From an uncultured Bacteroides sp. (lineage in GTDB: Bacteria > Bacteroidota > Bacteroidia > Bacteroidales > Bacteroidaceae), in the NCBI RefSeq assembly GCF_905207245.1, contig NZ_CAJLKP010000050.1, positions 1 through 46,592 of the forward strand: a stretch of 46,592 bases of DNA, written 5' to 3'. Positions 42,947-46,592 of this stretch are shown one piece after another. The notes below the pieces were generated by a model, which saw nothing but the letters and a program-made list of their open reading frames with translations, was not told the origin of the DNA and did no database searches. A program made the position numbers and the translations under genes. Within the stretch, counting starts at the first letter, position 1, and each line of letters begins with the position of its first letter.

Positions 42947-43234
42947 CTATAGCCGGCTCTTTTTTTCTTGATTGATTTCCAGGGATTTGCCCGGTTTGAA
43001 TTTAACAATCGTCTTTGCGGGAATCTCCATTTTCTGACCGGTTGAAGGATTATACCCCTGGCGTGACGCATGTTCCTGCACCCGGAAAGTTCCGAATCCC
43101 ACAAGTGTGACGGGTTCTTCTTTATGCAAACTGTCTCTGACCGTGTCTGTGATGTGGTTTAAGGTCTTCTCCACATCCGCTTGTGACATGCCGCTACGAA
43201 TAGCGACCTCTTGAATCAATTCTTTCTTGTTCAT
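42947..43234 (-). CDS. HU-family DNA-binding protein
   Basis: This 95-residue protein is a classical HU/IHF member: MNKKELIQEVAIRSGMSQAD, VTLVGFGTFRVQEHASRQGY, then NPSTGQKMEIPA with the intercalating proline region at the arm tip, and VKFKPGKSL. Unlike the 118-residue homologue at 41438 it keeps the standard arm. It probably acts as a nucleoid protein or in local regulation of the neighbouring envelope genes. Confidence 0.92.
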   Translation of the reverse strand: MNKKELIQEVAIRSGMSQADVEKTLNHITDTVRDSLHKEEPVTLVGFGTFRVQEHASRQGYNPSTGQKMEIPAKTIVKFKPGKSLEINQEKKSRL

Positions 43235-43288
43235 CTTTTTAGTTTTTAATAATATTCATAGAAAACAGATTCACCTGCTTTGCTTCTT

Positions 43289-46276
43289 TTAATTCCAATC
43301 ATCTTCTTCCTTAAAGAGCCCGTACTTCTTCACCAGTTCCGAGAGTTCCGGATCAAGATTCGCGCGGAATTTCATTTGTCCGTTCATATCTACCGCAGTG
43401 AGCAACAGCCGCACTGCTTTTTCTTCATCTCCCAAGCGTGCCTGAAGGATGGCTTGCATGTACTTGTTTTCGGCTGTCTGGGCCGATTTCTCAAATATCC
43501 GCAAAGCAGCCTTGTCATATCCCAGAGACATGTAGGCGATGGCCGTATTCACATCATCATACGGACGCAGCATTTCCAATGCCTGTGCGTATTTACGTTT
43601 CTCCAGATACTCCACCCCCCGGGCATACGTCGTATCAGGCTCGTTGGTATAAACCGTATCCTGCTTCATTCCCCTGCGGGAGAGGCTGAAGCGGAAGTCT
43701 ACCGCACGTATTATCGGATAGAGTTTATCTAACATATAAGCATATTCCGGCTTATATTTGCTTTTTATCAGCCATTCGCGCCGGTCGGGTTCCTGTTCGC
43801 GGTCGATAATCCGCAATATGGCGTCTTTATGGCCTTTGAAGTCCGCGTCATTCACAATCAGCCGGCGCAGCTTGACCCAGTCCTCGGGTACGGTACGTAT
43901 CTTTATCAGCTCAGGCAGGTTCGGAATCTCATTTTCCACTTTGTGGTGAATCAAGTTGCCCGATTCGTCCATCTCGACGTTGACACCCACAGACAATGAA
44001 TCGTACAGCACGGTAAACTCCTTTGCCAATACCTCACGGATCGATTGCGCACGCTTCCGGGCTATCTCCCCGTTGACCCGCCAACTGCCTTCGGGAGACG
44101 AGGTGGCGAAGAGCGTCAGGCTGTCTATCCGGTACACAGGATCGGTCATCAGCGCCAGGGTAAGGTCCTTCACTTTCTTTACTCCCTGCCGATTCACGTC
44201 AATGGTTTCGTCCAGATTGAAGCTGTTTTTCGGAAAGTAAAAATTCACACTCGTATTGGCTTCCGCGTCTCGGGCAATGATTTTTCGCACATAGCGCGGA
44301 GTCTTGTCTATAAATTTAGTCATAGAACTCACAAAATAAGTCAGCGTATCAGACTTCGGGAGAGGATATTTATCTCCCTTGCCGCTCAGCACATTGCCTA
44401 CCACGAACACTTTCATACGTGCCGAGTTTTCATCCGCGGGCACCTTCTGCGAATAGAGGAACTTCACCTGGTCGGCGGCATAGATCACCGTGTCCAGCTC
44501 CGCCTCCGGATTGAACGGGAAGCGCACGATGTCACGGTATTTCTCGTCTTTCATCGCTTTACGAGCCTCGTTACGGGCTATCTTCTGCGTGTTATAGAAC
44601 TTTTGCACCAGGCCGGTGGAGTCGAGCGAATTGATGTGCGATATCCAGTTTCCGTATTTTTCCTGCAGGGCGGCATGCCGCACGGCGGGCGGATGTATGT
44701 TATACAGTTCGCGTATCAGGTGGTATTGCGGGTAGACTGACCGTAGACTCTCGTAACGGTCGATATAATGCCTTACCGTTGTCACCGGGTCGAATCGGCT
44801 GAGTTCGAGTTCCCTGGACACTTTATGACCGGGCAGGTGCAGCTGCAACGAATCGGTCAGGTCGCGGCGATAGGCGTATAATGGCGACTTGCTACGGGTA
44901 AATCCTGGCCTGCCCATACCCAAACCATAGTATGCGAATACGCCCTCTTCCGAAAAGCTTGCCAATGACTTCTGCCTGGTCTGTACCGTATCCGGCCTTT
45001 GCGCCGTCAACCATAAGGGAGGCACTGTGTCTACATCCGGACGGCGAAAGTGGAACATCGGGAAGAAGTCTCTTACCTTCACGTAACGGCGGGCATATTT
45101 CTCTTTCAGCCGGCTGTGGTCGGTAAATATTGAGGTAGTGTCACGTCCCGCCAGCATTGTACGCAAGAATTTTATCCCCGCATGGCTTTCGGCCCTTCCG
45201 TCTTTGTTTTGATAATGCCGGCTAAGGGCGGCAGCCATCCGCTCCATCTTGTCATTGAAAAAGCCGAAACGGGAATTATAGAGGCGCGAGTCCACACCTC
45301 CGGCATAATAAAGCCTGCGTTCCGCCTGCCGCAGGGGAGCAAGCGATGCCCTGTCATAAAAATAGTTTTTACGGGTAACCAGTTCTCCCGCCTGATAGTT
45401 GGTGCGGAGATCCCATTTGTGGTTGAAGTAACGGAAACGCTCCTGCAAACCGGGCCACTGAGATTGCAATGTGTCGTTCATCCGTGCCAGCGCACGGTCG
45501 TACTGCCACTGTTGGCGCTCAATCATCCGCAATGAATTATTCAGCATATACTCTTTCAGCAGGCTGTCTCTCCGCATTACCTGCCGGTTGAACATATCGA
45601 AACGAAGCAGCAGCGGGTCCGGAAGGCGTTTTTTGGCATCCTGTATAGCCCAAAGCTTTTCCAGCTTGCGTTTATACCATTTCAGGCGTTCCAGGTAGCG
45701 TTCAAAGGAACGGTAGTTTACGTAGGTACGGTAAAAATTGGCGGAGTCGGGAATGATCTTCTCCACATAACGGTCATAGCGACGATAGTCCCATTCCTGC
45801 AACTCGCGGAAGCGACGGCCTGTGAAGCGGAGTTCTTTCAGAGAGTCGGGCACGTTCCCCCTCAGCAGCACGGGGCGGACCTTGACCATCCACTCCTCCC
45901 GCTGCAGCGCCTTGGGCACCGTCACAACAAACTCCACGTTGATCAGTCCGTTCCGCTCCGCAGTGTTGCGCGTCGAACCGGCGGACACCACCACTTCATC
46001 CAATGCCATCGTGGTCAGGTTCTCTTTATGGACACTGTCCCATTCCACCGACATGCCCACGGGAATGCTGTCCCCTTTGGCGCCGACAAAGATAAAGTTC
46101 AGGACCGGAGGCTGATCGGCCGAATCGCGTCTGGCCACCTCCACCGGTTCGGTCCGGCGGTTGGCGGGCAATGCCAGTGTCACCCTCGACTGCTCTTTGT
46201 AGAGCCTGCCGAACGGCGAACATGCAGTGACGACCATGACCAGAAACAGAATATGGAAACTTTTACTACTCTTCAT
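43289..46276 (-). CDS. Large OmpA-like lipoprotein with TPR-like tail
   Basis: This 995-residue protein has a lipoprotein signal (LFLVMVVTAC, Cys19), beta-rich N-terminal domains (to about 150), a long Arg- and Tyr-rich helical region (about 150-650), an OmpA-like domain (about 680-770; VNFYFPKNSFNLDETIDVNR, LFATSSPEGSWRVNGEIARK) and TPR-like repeats at the end (about 888-985). OmpA-like domains bind peptidoglycan. In Bacteroidales such proteins accompany DUF3575 barrel proteins in fimbria-like loci, as here. The coding sequence is visibly more GC-rich than the accessory operons. Confidence 0.78.
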   Translation of the reverse strand: MKSSKSFHILFLVMVVTACSPFGRLYKEQSRVTLALPANRRTEPVEVARRDSADQPPVLNFIFVGAKGDSIPVGMSVEWDSVHKENLTTMALDEVVVSAGSTRNTAERNGLINVEFVVTVPKALQREEWMVKVRPVLLRGNVPDSLKELRFTGRRFRELQEWDYRRYDRYVEKIIPDSANFYRTYVNYRSFERYLERLKWYKRKLEKLWAIQDAKKRLPDPLLLRFDMFNRQVMRRDSLLKEYMLNNSLRMIERQQWQYDRALARMNDTLQSQWPGLQERFRYFNHKWDLRTNYQAGELVTRKNYFYDRASLAPLRQAERRLYYAGGVDSRLYNSRFGFFNDKMERMAAALSRHYQNKDGRAESHAGIKFLRTMLAGRDTTSIFTDHSRLKEKYARRYVKVRDFFPMFHFRRPDVDTVPPLWLTAQRPDTVQTRQKSLASFSEEGVFAYYGLGMGRPGFTRSKSPLYAYRRDLTDSLQLHLPGHKVSRELELSRFDPVTTVRHYIDRYESLRSVYPQYHLIRELYNIHPPAVRHAALQEKYGNWISHINSLDSTGLVQKFYNTQKIARNEARKAMKDEKYRDIVRFPFNPEAELDTVIYAADQVKFLYSQKVPADENSARMKVFVVGNVLSGKGDKYPLPKSDTLTYFVSSMTKFIDKTPRYVRKIIARDAEANTSVNFYFPKNSFNLDETIDVNRQGVKKVKDLTLALMTDPVYRIDSLTLFATSSPEGSWRVNGEIARKRAQSIREVLAKEFTVLYDSLSVGVNVEMDESGNLIHHKVENEIPNLPELIKIRTVPEDWVKLRRLIVNDADFKGHKDAILRIIDREQEPDRREWLIKSKYKPEYAYMLDKLYPIIRAVDFRFSLSRRGMKQDTVYTNEPDTTYARGVEYLEKRKYAQALEMLRPYDDVNTAIAYMSLGYDKAALRIFEKSAQTAENKYMQAILQARLGDEEKAVRLLLTAVDMNGQMKFRANLDPELSELVKKYGLFKEEDDWN

Positions 46277-46308
46277 ACATCATCCGTGCGCAGGCTTAAT
46301 GCCAGGCC

Positions 46309-46592
46309 TCAGAACAAATAAACAAGATTAAACGCCACTTTAGGTGTCGGTAAGAAATAAGTCCCCGATTTCACCTTATCACCGCAATGTCCGCAACGGT
46401 ATTTCGTGTAAGGGGTGACAAGCAGCCCCAGCCCCGCTTCCACCTCCATGTTCCAGCGCTTGCTCAGAAGCCAGGAGCGGCCGTAGGTCATTCCAGCGCC
46501 GTAGCCCCAGCCCTGGTAACGGTAGTCGAGCACCTTGTCCCATGCCACGTTGAAGCGTGCGCCCATGGCATACATGCTGATGAAGTTTCCGG
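46309..46592 (-). CDS. DUF3575 protein, 5' end outside the window
   Basis: The C-terminal 93 residues are visible, and the frame remains open to the window edge. The sequence (AMGARFNVAWDKVLDYRYQG, GMTYGRSWLLSKRWNMEVEA, ending PKVAFNLVYLF) matches DUF3575, a small outer-membrane barrel family of Bacteroidales. A CGHC motif lies in the segment TKYRCGHCGDKV. It precedes the OmpA-like lipoprotein by 32 bp and forms an operon with it. Confidence 0.82.
   Translation of the reverse strand, partial: GNFISMYAMGARFNVAWDKVLDYRYQGWGYGAGMTYGRSWLLSKRWNMEVEAGLGLLVTPYTKYRCGHCGDKVKSGTYFLPTPKVAFNLVYLF

Overview
The window looks like a chromosomal segment of a Bacteroides-type organism (order Bacteroidales). 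Evidence: promoters of the form TTTG/TTG - about 20 bp - TAnnTTTG, weak Shine-Dalgarno sequences, many short lipoproteins, and families typical of this group (6-bladed propeller lipoproteins, DUF4827, DUF5723, DUF2027-Smr, DUF3575 with an OmpA-like partner). Both ends are cut; the right-hand gene is partial.

Region 1 (1-14350, + strand) is a peptide production and export locus. It opens with five 22-bp-spaced repeats and a transmembrane TPR/HTH regulator. Three small precursors follow (1995, 6225, 9405), each with a nearly identical leader ending in Gly-Gly and a core with four conserved cysteines. They are interspersed with five related propeller lipoproteins, a VKOR-thioredoxin disulfide-forming protein broken by an in-frame amber codon, a C39-peptidase ABC exporter and an HlyD-type adaptor. 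A tandem duplication of about 440 bp, carrying the regulator tail, promoter, 5' leader and start of the precursor, shows how the locus grew. The likely scheme is that the regulator controls the locus, the precursors are cut after GG and exported, and cysteines are oxidised in the periplasm. The role of the propellers is unknown. No TolC-like outer-membrane channel is present in the window.

Region 2 (14467-22102) is housekeeping: an NrnA-like phosphoesterase, a DUF4827 lipoprotein, GlmM, a Nudix hydrolase, QueA, a DUF2027-Smr protein and a DUF5723 outer-membrane protein.

Region 3 (22292-40381, - strand) is accessory. One tight operon (40381 down to 26893, twelve genes) encodes a sigma-like protein, a two-helix membrane protein, two homologous HExxH zincins each followed by a homologous small protein, an AAA+ ATPase with a cysteine-rich insert, a J-domain-like protein, a possible GrpE-like protein, an Hsp70-like ATPase, a HerA/FtsK-like ATPase with a hydrophobic glycine/alanine-rich segment, and a small unknown. 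A second six-gene operon (26732 down to 22292) encodes DUF1232 and YbjN-like proteins, an ADP-ribosylglycohydrolase, a PARG-type macrodomain enzyme, a small unknown and a WG-repeat membrane protein. I do not recognise this assembly as a described system, and it is the best candidate here for new biology.

Region 4 (40508-46592, - strand) has a 930-bp gene-free stretch with another 22-bp-spaced repeat set, two HU-family proteins, a small membrane protein, a secreted helical protein, and a large OmpA/TPR lipoprotein preceded by a partial DUF3575 gene. That last pair is typical of fimbria-like loci.
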